10,350 bases of DNA from an uncultured Desulfobulbus sp. (GTDB lineage: Bacteria > Desulfobacterota > Desulfobulbia > Desulfobulbales > Desulfobulbaceae): assembly GCA_946539945.1 (NCBI GenBank), contig CAMNHX010000017.1:1-10350 (forward strand), given 5' to 3'. How positions within the stretch are numbered: the first letter of the stretch is position 1; every line of letters starts with the position of its first letter. The translations under genes were made by a program, and so were the position numbers. Positions 1-5,691 of this stretch are shown in pieces. The notes beneath the pieces were generated by a model. The model did no database searches. It had not been told where the DNA came from and worked only from the letters and a program-made list of their open reading frames with translations.

Positions 1-9
1 GGGGAATAT

Positions 10-103
10 GGGGTTGGTTCGCCACTGTAAAATTCCCCACTCTGGGGAATGTTCCCGCGAAAACCAAGCCTTGTTCCCTTGGGCAGCCTCGTTGAAGCAG
101 GAA
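10..103 (+). repeat. Structured repeat, copy 1 (tnpB 3' end / omegaRNA-like)
   Basis: This stretch aligns without gaps to 3931-4024 in the same orientation, 83 of 94 positions identical. It can fold as a long hairpin. An outer stem pairs TTGGTT-CGC (14-22) with GCG-AA-AACCAA (57-67, two-base bulge). An inner stem pairs ATTCCCC (32-38) with GGGGAAT (44-50) around a five-base loop. In one frame it reads GLVRHCKIP...ENQALFPWAASLKQE, resembling the variable tail of IS200/IS605-type TnpB proteins. After 103 it departs from copy 2 and has none of that copy's downstream hairpins or right-end motif, so this copy is truncated on its 3' side. Only nine bases precede it in the window, so its left edge cannot be judged. 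The repeat itself is seen directly; the omegaRNA relationship is inferred from copy 2. Confidence 0.75.
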
Positions 104-271
104 GCAAACAGCAAACCGATCACGTTTGGATAGATTTGATCAGGTTTGCGTAAGTTTTGCAGAACGGTACATGGTTCTCGTGAAACACCTCGCTCCTTAC
201 GAAAAAAATGGGCAGGGAAGCATATCGGATGAAGCCACACGATAACAAAAAAAGAGATCTTGAACAGGTTT
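104..271. other. Intergenic, AT-richer spacer
   Basis: No gene is supported here. It holds an 11-base direct repeat with one mismatch (GATCACGTTTG at 118-128, GATCAGGTTTG at 138-148), spaced 20 bases apart, which could be an operator-like pair. On the minus strand, downstream of the kinase stop codon, there is a run of seven T (complement of 247-253) preceded by only a weak four-base stem (TGAA/TTCA). This is at best a poor intrinsic terminator. Confidence 0.4.
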
Positions 272-1378
272 TCAGGCTTCCGGGGAAGAGGACAGGCGCT
301 TCAGGCGTTGGGCCAAGATACTGCGCAGAGAGCCTTCTTCCTGCATCAGGGCGGTGTGCAGCCGGAACTGCGTCACAGCGCGTTGCAGATTGTGGCCGGG
401 AAAGCGGCAGACAAAGTAGCGGTCGCCGTCCAGATGGTCGGTGAAGAAGCGCAGGCCCAGTTCAAAGATGAGCAGCCGGGCAGAGTCCAGCAGCACTTCC
501 CTGTCGTCCGGGAGCAGCAGGGACTGGCCACCCTCTGCCAGCCAGGCGCGAATGAGCGCGGCAAAGGCTTCAGCGTCAAAGCGCGGGTTATCCGCATCCT
601 CCCCGTCCGGGTTGCAGCAGGAGCGCAGGCAATCCCCCAGATCGTGCAGCAGAAAGCCAAAGCGTACCGTGTCCAGATCGATCAGACTCAAGGCTTGGTC
701 TGTGGCTGGCGCAAAGAGAAAATTGCTGCACTTGGGGTCAGCGTGTACCACCTGCCGGGCGTGTTGCCCCTCGTTCAACAGGCAGGCCAGGGGACGCAAG
801 CGGGCAATGCTTTCAAGGCAGAACTCCTCTGCCGCGTTGATGGGAGTTCTCTTGGCGCTGATCGCGTCAAAACGGGCCAGATAGGCGAGCGTGTCGTGAA
901 AGCCTGGCAAGGGATCAGAGAGTTCTTCCGGAGCCAGAGATTGCATCAGTCTGTGAAAGCGGGCCAAAAGTGAGCCTGCCGCAGCGGCCTGCGGTGCGCT
1001 GACCCGGACCAGCGTGCGGGACGGTCCGATATAGGTGGTCAGCCGCCAGAGAGCGCCGCCCTCATCAAAGAGCGCGTCCTCACCTTGCGGATTCTGCCAG
1101 AGACGCGGAAACTCCGGCGTATCCGGTCTTGCTGCGCGGCATTGGGCCAGATGCGCGGTCACACGCCGGAAATTGGCCATCAGCGCGGGCAGGTCGGGAA
1201 AGACTGCCGGATTGAGTCGCTGAAGTACAGCTTTTGGGGGACTGCAAGTGCCAGCAAGCTGGAGGATCCAGGTTTGATTGATGTTGCCATCCGCGCTTTC
1301 ACGGACCGCTTGCAAACGCGCTGCAGGCAGAAAAAAGCGCAGACGCTGTTCAAGTTGGACAAGGGAAAAAGGAGACAT
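272..1378 (-). CDS. NahK-like sugar kinase (APH phosphotransferase family)
   Basis: A 368-residue cytoplasmic protein of the aminoglycoside-phosphotransferase fold. It most resembles N-acetylhexosamine 1-kinases (NahK type), which phosphorylate GlcNAc/GalNAc at C1 using ATP. Visible motifs are the nucleotide-loop region GNINQTWIL (31-39), VLQRLNPAVF (51-60), the catalytic loop HADPKCSN (212-219; likely base D214, N219), the metal-binding DLDT (234-237) with HDLGD (245-249), and a C-terminal block FELGLRFFTDHLDGDRY (305-321) followed by GHNLQRAVTQ, which is characteristic of the NahK group. The usual HGD/HND of the loop is HAD here. An in-frame TGA lies seven codons upstream, so this ATG is the first possible start, although no clear Shine-Dalgarno sequence precedes it. 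It is transcribed divergently from the SH3 gene. Substrate is inferred; MurNAc/GlcNAc kinases of the AmgK type share the fold, and another sugar or small alcohol is possible. Confidence 0.75.
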   Translation of the reverse strand: MSPFSLVQLEQRLRFFLPAARLQAVRESADGNINQTWILQLAGTCSPPKAVLQRLNPAVFPDLPALMANFRRVTAHLAQCRAARPDTPEFPRLWQNPQGEDALFDEGGALWRLTTYIGPSRTLVRVSAPQAAAAGSLLARFHRLMQSLAPEELSDPLPGFHDTLAYLARFDAISAKRTPINAAEEFCLESIARLRPLACLLNEGQHARQVVHADPKCSNFLFAPATDQALSLIDLDTVRFGFLLHDLGDCLRSCCNPDGEDADNPRFDAEAFAALIRAWLAEGGQSLLLPDDREVLLDSARLLIFELGLRFFTDHLDGDRYFVCRFPGHNLQRAVTQFRLHTALMQEEGSLRSILAQRLKRLSSSPEA

Positions 1379-1455
1379 GGTTGTAGAACAGGGTCTTCAG
1401 GTTGAGAGGTTCACGATTGTCCTGTGCGGCGTCCCGCATATGCTGGCAGACCGTT

Positions 1456-1545
1456 TCAGGGCAGGAGACCCCTGTCCTGAAGCGCTACCGCTACGGCAGA
1501 GAAAGCCGGGAGGGCTGCACAGAGTCCTTTTTTTGTTGCGTACAT
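1456..1545 (-). CDS. Possible 29-residue small protein or leader peptide
   Basis: On the minus strand a very good Shine-Dalgarno AAGGAG sits five bases before an ATG that opens 29 codons ending in TGA. The product begins MYATKKGLCAALPAFS and continues AVAVALQDRGLLP: a short basic start followed by an Ala-rich, mildly hydrophobic stretch, somewhat like a truncated signal peptide. The stop codon lies inside one arm of the hairpin at 1455-1481, and the kinase gene begins about 80 bases downstream on the same strand. It could be a leader peptide, a true small protein, or the decayed start of an exported protein. I do not recognise it; the ribosome site is the only positive evidence. Confidence 0.3.
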   Translation of the reverse strand: MYATKKGLCAALPAFSAVAVALQDRGLLP

Positions 1546-1670
1546 TTGCTCTCCTTGTATGTTGTCTGGCGGCAGGTCCCTGACTGCCCGTCCCGCCGAA
1601 AAGCGTACCTGCCTTTTCCGGGCAGGAAGAACGCAGGAGGCATCTTTCAACAGTACAGAAGGGGCTGTTC

Positions 1671-1723
1671 TGCCGCCCGAAGCGTTCCGGGCGGCACAGT
1701 CGCGTCTGGCCTGCACCAGACGC
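1671..1723. repeat. Tandem perfect hairpins
   Basis: Two perfect inverted repeats lie five bases apart: TGCCGCCCG/CGGGCGGCA (1671-1679 with 1688-1696, loop of eight) and GCGTCTGG/CCAGACGC (1702-1709 with 1716-1723, loop of six). Neither has a T-tract on either strand. They could be protein-binding sites, part of a 5' leader for the minus-strand kinase unit, or a small structured RNA. Confidence 0.55.
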
Positions 1724-1823
1724 CTTGCCTTCATACAGACAACCTACCAATGACAGAACACCTTTACAAGGAGGGCGCTTCTTCCCTGGCCTGCAAGCCG
1801 GGTTTTCCGCGCAAACAAGAATG

Positions 1824-2294
1824 ATGAATCTGAAGAAAGTTTTCCTGTCCTGTGCCGCGCTGACAGCGGCCTTTTTCCTGCTTGTGAGTACTGCTTCTGC
1901 TGCCGAGATGGTCTCCATCAAGGGCAACAACGTGAATATGCGCTCTGGCCCTGGTCAGGAGCATGAAATCCTGTGGCGTATCGGTCACGGCTTTCCGCTG
2001 CGGGTGATCAAGAAAACCAAGGGCTGGTTGCGGGTCAAGGATTTTGAAGGAAGTGAAGGCTGGGTCAGCACCACTGTGGTCTCCCGCGAACCGCACGCAG
2101 TGGTTCGGGCCAACAAGGGCACGGACCAGAACATCAATGTTCGCAGTCGGCCTGACATCAAGAGTGATGTGGTTGCCACTGCCATCTATGGCGTGGTCTT
2201 CCGGGTGCTGGACCGTAAAGGTGACTGGGTCAGGGTGCAGCATGAAAACGGGGTCAAGGGTTGGGTGCGTCAGGACCTGCTCTGGGGTCTCTGA
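1824..2294 (+). CDS. Exported protein with two bacterial SH3 (SH3b) domains
   Basis: A 156-residue protein. Residues 1-27 form a signal peptide: MNLKKVF, a hydrophobic core CAALTAAFFLLVS, then TASA before the likely cleavage site. Two SH3b repeats follow, at about 29-86 (NVNMRSGPG, then GWLRV and EGWV) and 91-155 (NINVRSRPD, then GDWVRV and KGWV). Such domains bind cell-wall or protein ligands in the envelope; no enzymatic domain is present. The start could equally be the ATG three bases earlier (1821). The reading frame continues upstream to 1725, but the signal peptide fits only the 1821/1824 starts. Shine-Dalgarno support is weak for either. A strong terminator follows directly, so it appears monocistronic. 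Specific ligand and role are unknown. Confidence 0.85.
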   Translation: MNLKKVFLSCAALTAAFFLLVSTASAAEMVSIKGNNVNMRSGPGQEHEILWRIGHGFPLRVIKKTKGWLRVKDFEGSEGWVSTTVVSREPHAVVRANKGTDQNINVRSRPDIKSDVVATAIYGVVFRVLDRKGDWVRVQHENGVKGWVRQDLLWGL

Positions 2295-2318
2295 ACCAGC
2301 CTGGAGCATCGGTGTTGC

Positions 2319-2359
2319 AAAATGGGAGGGCGCGTCAGCTCCTTCCCATTTTCATTTTT
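2319..2359 (+). terminator. Intrinsic terminator after the SH3-protein gene
   Basis: AAAATGGGAGG (2319-2329) pairs with CCTTCCCATTTT (2341-2352) with a single-base bulge, and is followed by CATTTTTG. It lies 25 bases after the SH3-protein stop codon and only about 30 bases before bioC, so transcription of bioC must either start within this short gap, start upstream, or depend on read-through. Confidence 0.8.
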
Positions 2360-2362
2360 GTC

Positions 2363-2374
2363 TTGCGGGCGCAA
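2363..2374. promoter_or_regulatory. Short palindrome ahead of bioC
   Basis: TTGCG-GG-CGCAA is a perfect 12-base inverted repeat between the terminator and the bioC ribosome site. It overlaps the first bases of the AAAGG that would serve as Shine-Dalgarno. It does not match the BirA operator pattern I know (TGTAAACC...GGTTTACA). It may be a small operator, an RNA hairpin partly masking the ribosome site, or chance. Confidence 0.25.
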
Positions 2375-2388
2375 AGGTTAGCGTGGTC

Positions 2389-3171
2389 ATGAATGCCGAC
2401 AAGAGTCGTATCAAACAGCGTTTTGCCCAGGCGCTCGCCAGCTACGAGGCCGCAGCACAGGTGCAGGCTGTGGTGGCTGATACGCTGCTGGACGAATTGG
2501 CTACCTGCCAGCCCGGTCTTGCTCCGGGCCGGGTTCTGGAAATCGGCTGTGCCAGCGGCGTGCTGACCGAAAAGATCGTGGCCCGCTATCCGCGCCTTGT
2601 TGAGCTTCTGGCCTGCGATCTGGTGGAAGACTGCGCTGCCTGTCTGAACACCCGGAGCGCTAACTGGCCTCTGAAACCCGGCTTTCTCGCAGGCGACATT
2701 GAAGAACTGGCCTTGCCGGGTTGCTTTGACCTTATTCTCTCCTCCTCCACCTTGCAATGGGTCCACGACCTGCCCGCGCTGGCAGCCAAGCTGGCTGACC
2801 ATCTGGAGCCAGGCGGACTTTTGGCTGTGTCTCTCTACGGCCCGGACAACTTTCTGGAAATCCGTACCCTGACAGGCAGGGGCTTGCCGTACCTGTCGCT
2901 TGCCGAACTACGGGCGCTTATGGCGCGGCATTTCCAGATTCTGGCGACCCGGGAAGACCGGGAACCGCTGTACTTCGCCAATCCTCTGGACCTGCTGCGC
3001 CATCTGCGGAACACAGGGGTCAACGCCTTGACGCCTCCCGGCTGGACCCGGGGCAAACTGGCCCGCTTTTGCGCCGAATATCAGAGCAACTTTGGCTCGG
3101 CAAAGGGCGTGCGCCTGACCTATCATCCTCTCTATCTTGTGGCCCGAAAAGCCGGGCAGGAGACACTATGA
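2389..3171 (+). CDS. bioC: Malonyl-[acyl-carrier protein] O-methyltransferase BioC
   Basis: A 260-residue SAM-dependent methyltransferase of the BioC family. BioC methylates the free carboxyl of malonyl-ACP so that fatty acid synthesis can build the pimeloyl moiety of biotin. Motif I is VLEIGCASGVLT (49-60), the ribose-binding acid is D77, GDIEEL is at 102-107 and FDLILSSSTLQW at 113-124. Family-specific signatures are LLRHLRNTGVNAL (202-213) and the C-terminal LTYHPLYLVARK (243-254). Length is normal. ATG 2389 is chosen; GTG 2383, two codons upstream, sits at better spacing (five bases) from AAAGG at 2373-2377 and could be the true start. The stop overlaps the bioD start as ATGA, so the two are translationally coupled. 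Confidence 0.9.
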   Translation: MNADKSRIKQRFAQALASYEAAAQVQAVVADTLLDELATCQPGLAPGRVLEIGCASGVLTEKIVARYPRLVELLACDLVEDCAACLNTRSANWPLKPGFLAGDIEELALPGCFDLILSSSTLQWVHDLPALAAKLADHLEPGGLLAVSLYGPDNFLEIRTLTGRGLPYLSLAELRALMARHFQILATREDREPLYFANPLDLLRHLRNTGVNALTPPGWTRGKLARFCAEYQSNFGSAKGVRLTYHPLYLVARKAGQETL

Positions 3172-3857
3172 GCGAACACCAGCACACCATTGCCGTGGGT
3201 GGCATTGACACGGGCGTGGGCAAATCCTTCTGCACCGGGCTTTTGGCCCGCCATCTGCTGCACCGCTTTGGTAGCGCCAGCACCCTCAAGCTGGTGCAGA
3301 CCGGCTGTACCGGCCTTGCCGAGGACATCCTGCTGCACCGCAAGCTGATGGGCATTCCGCCCACAGAAGAGGACACGACGCACTTGAGCAATCCCTATGT
3401 CTTCAAAATGCCTGCCTCACCCGCGCTTGCCGCCTCCCTGGAAGGACAGAGCGTTGAAGAGGCCAAGCTGGACGAGGCGGTCTGCGCCATGCAGGCCCGC
3501 GCTTCCTGGCTTTTGGTCGAGGGAGCGGGAGGGCTGCTGGTTCCGGTCAACGACAGCTTGCTCTTGCTGGACTACTTTGCCCGCCACAACTGGCCGCTCT
3601 TGCTGGTCACCAGTCCGCGTCTGGGGTCCATCAATCACACCCGCTTGAGCCTTGAGGCTGTGAAGAATCGGGGAATGCGGCTTTTGGGGCTTGCCTATAA
3701 CCTGTACGGCAACTTTGATGCGCTCATGGTGCGTGATACCTTGAAGGAATGCCGTCAGGCGCTCAAGGACTACGGCTTCCCGGAACAGATCGTCCTGGTG
3801 CCGGACATCCGGGAAAGCGAGTCCATAAACTGGGATCCACTCCTTGCCGGACTGTGA
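3168..3857 (+). CDS. bioD: Dethiobiotin synthetase BioD
   Basis: A 229-residue cytoplasmic ATP-dependent carboxylase that closes the ureido ring of 7,8-diaminopelargonic acid to give dethiobiotin. The P-loop is GIDTGVGKS (12-20; the family more often has GTDT..GKT), the conserved lysine is K41 in LKLVQTG, the VEGAGG motif is at 117-122 followed by PV, and RLGSINHTRLSLEAV spans 151-165. Length matches the family (about 225). AGGAG at 3158-3162 precedes the start, inside the end of bioC. The bioF, bioA and bioB genes are not in the window, so the pathway is completed elsewhere. No good terminator follows; the next feature is the omegaRNA-like element. Confidence 0.93.
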   Translation: MSEHQHTIAVGGIDTGVGKSFCTGLLARHLLHRFGSASTLKLVQTGCTGLAEDILLHRKLMGIPPTEEDTTHLSNPYVFKMPASPALAASLEGQSVEEAKLDEAVCAMQARASWLLVEGAGGLLVPVNDSLLLLDYFARHNWPLLLVTSPRLGSINHTRLSLEAVKNRGMRLLGLAYNLYGNFDALMVRDTLKECRQALKDYGFPEQIVLVPDIRESESINWDPLLAGL

Positions 3858-3930
3858 GGGTGGACCTGCGTTGGAACCTCGGTGTCTTGGGAGTTTGTGA
3901 GCAGATCCTCGAGAAGCCTTTGAGCGGTTG

Positions 3931-4105
3931 GGGGTTGGTTCGCAACCGTAAAATTCCCCACATTGGGGAATCTTGCGGCGAAAACCAAGCCTTTTTCCTC
4001 TGGGCAGTCTCGTTGAAGCAGGAACCCACCGAAGTGATTCAGGAGTGTTGTTTTGCTCCTGAACGCGGTAGGAATCCCCCGCCTAAAGGCGGGGAAGGAT
4101 GTCAA
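3931..4105 (+). mobile_element. IS200/IS605-type remnant: tnpB tail and right end
   Basis: The right-hand remnant of an IS200/IS605 (TnpB-type) element. A reading frame runs through it with the typical TnpB tail RKIPHIGESCGENQAFF...SLKQEPTE and continues to a stop at 4106-4108. The right end carries the hairpin CCCCGCC-TAAA-GGCGGGG (4077-4083/4088-4094) and finishes AAGGATGTCAA (4095-4105), the usual terminal arrangement of these elements just before the cleavage point. There is no left end, no TnpA and none of the TnpB catalytic core; bioD ends 73 bases upstream. It is therefore a decayed or internally deleted element, or a short non-autonomous derivative. The first 94 bases are repeated at 10-103. 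Confidence 0.75.
3931..4105 (+). ncRNA. Putative orphan omegaRNA scaffold (repeat copy 2)
   Basis: In TnpB systems the omegaRNA overlaps the 3' end of tnpB and runs to the right end of the element; bases just outside the element act as guide. Three foldable units are visible: the bulged hairpin 3935-3988 (outer stem TTGGTT-CGC with GCG-AA-AACCAA, inner ATTCCCC/GGGGAAT at 3953-3959/3965-3971); a perfect 8-base stem TTCAGGAG/CTCCTGAA (4038-4045/4056-4063); and the 7-base right-end stem 4077-4094. The first bases after the scaffold, TGATTCGGTTTTGGGC (4106-4121), would be the guide. The structure is seen, its role is known for the family, and expression here is unproven. No TnpB partner gene lies in the window. 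Confidence 0.6.
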
Positions 4106-4149
4106 TGATTCGGTTTTGGGCGATCTGTTCAGCGTTTCTTTAGCCGGCA

Positions 4150-5172
4150 TTATAGTAAATCCAGTCGCGCCAGCCTCTGCACCCGTTCCACAGAGGCAGC
4201 CAGCCGCTCCGCAGTGATGAGACCCTGGGTCAACAACTCTTCCAGAGCAGCCACGCCTTCGTCCAGCGCCCCGGGTTGGTCGGACAGGTTGTTACCCACC
4301 AGAAGCATATCCGCGCCTGCAAGGACCGCCATCTGTACAGCCTCGCGGAAACCGTACTCCTTGACAATTGCGCCCATTTGCAGATCATCAGTGCAGATAA
4401 CGCCGCGAAAACCCAACTTTTCACGTAGAAGACCAGTCAGAATGGGGGGCGACAGGGTCGCGGGCCGGGCCTCGGCGTCCAGCTGCCGCAAGACCAGGTG
4501 CGCGGTCATCACCGCGTCCTGAAAGCCCTTGGCAATCAGGTGGCGGTAGGGCGTCAGTTCGTCCTCCTGCCAACCTGGCCCAGCGTCCACAAAGCCCAAA
4601 TGCGTATCGCCCGCTGCCCGGCCATGTCCGGGAAAATGCTTGAGACAGCAGGCAATGCCGTGCGCGTGGAGCGTCCGGGTCCAGATCGCGGCATGGGCAG
4701 CCACTGCCTCTGCATCCATGCCAAAGCTCCGGCCAAAGCCGCCAATCACCGGGCAGGGCGGATCGCAGTCCAGATCCACCACTGGCGCAAAGTTCCAGTT
4801 GATCCCACATTCGGCCAGCGTGGCAGCGCAGCGTTCTGCTGCCGCCTGACTGGCCTGGAGTCCTTCAGCCGCCAGTTCCCGCGCTCCGGGCTGGACCGGA
4901 AAGCCGGCTGCCGCCTTCAAACGGCAGACCCGGCCCCCTTCCTGATCAATACCGATCAAAAGCCTGCCACCTGCCGCGTCCTGCAAGTCTGAAGTCAGAC
5001 GCTTGAGTTGCGCAGGCGAGCTGATGTTCTGTACCGACCCGTCCACGTTCTTGTCGAAGAGTATAACCCCGCCCAGGCCACGCCGAAGCGCAGCGGCAAG
5101 CCAGCCTCCGGGTTGCAGGCTTTCCCCGCGAAAACCCAGAAGAAAAAGCTGTGCCAGATGCAGGGTACTCAT
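4150..5172 (-). CDS. nagZ: Beta-N-acetylhexosaminidase NagZ (GH3)
   Basis: A 340-residue glycoside hydrolase family 3 enzyme without signal peptide, hence cytoplasmic. NagZ removes GlcNAc from GlcNAc-anhydroMurNAc peptides during peptidoglycan recycling. Motifs: IDQEGGRV (75-82), NFAPVVDLD (127-135), KHFPGHG (178-184) with GDTH (188-191) holding the His/Asp acid-base dyad, and TDDLQMGAI (261-269) with the nucleophile aspartate, probably D262. Length is normal for single-domain Gram-negative NagZ. The ATG has a strong GGAGG four bases upstream and overlaps the stop of the preceding gene (ATGA), so the two are coupled. The gene ends about 45 bases from the IS605-type right end. No clear terminator follows. 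Confidence 0.93.
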   Translation of the reverse strand: MSTLHLAQLFLLGFRGESLQPGGWLAAALRRGLGGVILFDKNVDGSVQNISSPAQLKRLTSDLQDAAGGRLLIGIDQEGGRVCRLKAAAGFPVQPGARELAAEGLQASQAAAERCAATLAECGINWNFAPVVDLDCDPPCPVIGGFGRSFGMDAEAVAAHAAIWTRTLHAHGIACCLKHFPGHGRAAGDTHLGFVDAGPGWQEDELTPYRHLIAKGFQDAVMTAHLVLRQLDAEARPATLSPPILTGLLREKLGFRGVICTDDLQMGAIVKEYGFREAVQMAVLAGADMLLVGNNLSDQPGALDEGVAALEELLTQGLITAERLAASVERVQRLARLDLL

Positions 5173-5564
5173 TTATCCTCCAGCCGGAGCATGAGCGGAA
5201 TGCAGAAGCGCGTGCGCTCTTCCTGCTGGGTGCGGTCAAGAGACCAGCCAGCGCAGTGCGCATTCAAAAGCTGTTCCACCCCTGCGACCAAGCCCTTGAC
5301 ATTGATGACAGGGTGTCTGGAAAACACTTCCGGCAGGCCGGAAGTCAGGTTGCAGGCCAGACATTTGCCGGGACGCTGGTGCAGATCAAAGAAAAAGGTC
5401 AAAACGCCGTTTTCCGGGGTATAGCTGCCGTAGCGGAGACGGATGTCATAAGCGCCTTCTGCGGGATCTCCGAACAGGGCATCAAAAAACTCGTTGCTGC
5501 GGCTTTCCGGGAACAGGTCGGTCAGCACGTGGGCGTCGGCAAAAACAGTGTCAGGATTGTTCAT
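5169..5564 (-). CDS. Conserved protein of unknown function coupled to nagZ
   Basis: A 131-residue soluble protein with no signal peptide or membrane segment. The frame stays open to 5666, but ATG 5564 is preferred because GAGGAA precedes it and the upstream extension looks unlike a folded protein. It begins MNNPDTVFADAHVLTDLFPE; recognisable stretches are FFDALFGDPAEGAYDIRL (26-43), LHQRPGKCLACNLTSGLP (61-78, with a C68-x-x-C71 pair) and FSRHPVINVKGLV (81-93). I recall similar proteins next to nagZ in Desulfovibrio relatives, sometimes carrying a meaningless homeobox-like product name; that is memory, not a search result. The four-base overlap with nagZ implies co-translation. Function is unknown; a metal or redox role for the CxxC is only a possibility. 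Confidence 0.75.
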   Translation of the reverse strand: MNNPDTVFADAHVLTDLFPESRSNEFFDALFGDPAEGAYDIRLRYGSYTPENGVLTFFFDLHQRPGKCLACNLTSGLPEVFSRHPVINVKGLVAGVEQLLNAHCAGWSLDRTQQEERTRFCIPLMLRLEDK

Positions 5565-5691
5565 GGCTTCCTCGCCGGTTGGAATGTTGAAATGAATGAA
5601 GAGACAGCACAAAAACCCAATGCCTTTCCGCAAGACTGACACGCAAATCCAGACAAGGCGGCTCAATCCGGAAAAGGTTCAACAGACCGCA

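Larger units (their letters stand above)
1379..1820. other. Divergent intergenic region rich in hairpins
   Basis: About 440 bases separate the kinase from the SH3-protein gene. Longer reading frames on both strands look non-coding (no family features, poor composition). It holds an 11-base imperfect inverted repeat (1455-1465/1471-1481), a 6-base stem (1608-1613/1621-1626), a perfect 9-base stem (1671-1679/1688-1696) and a perfect 8-base stem (1702-1709/1716-1723). None is followed by a T-run, so they are not simple terminators. The segment 1607-1613 can pair either with 1571-1577 (7 bases) or with 1621-1626, and these alternatives exclude each other. A tiny ORF with a good ribosome site lies at 1545-1456 on the minus strand. 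An AAGGAGGG at 1768-1775 on the plus strand has no start codon at suitable distance. I found no convincing -35/-10 pair. Confidence 0.6.

Noticed and set aside
260..973. 237-residue plus-strand reading frame opposite the kinase
   Set aside because: It is the complementary shadow of the NahK-like kinase, whose catalytic motifs are unmistakable; the product has no family features.
1402..1824. 140-residue plus-strand reading frame in the same region
   Set aside because: No domain, no ribosome site, and its composition is that of random GC-rich DNA interrupted by the hairpins.
1397..1930. 177-residue minus-strand reading frame across the divergent intergenic region
   Set aside because: It runs into the start of the SH3-protein gene on the opposite strand, is Arg/Ser/Pro/Cys-rich without motifs, and lacks a ribosome site.
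4038..4094. Right-end hairpins as a transcription terminator for bioCD or nagZ
   Set aside because: Neither stem is followed by a T-run on either strand; the arrangement and AAGGATGTCAA fit an IS605-type right end instead.
5565..5666. N-terminal extension of the nagZ-coupled protein (MSRLVWICVSVL...)
   Set aside because: It resembles a signal sequence at first sight, but it has no ribosome site, whereas ATG 5564 is preceded by GAGGAA and begins a plausible soluble protein.
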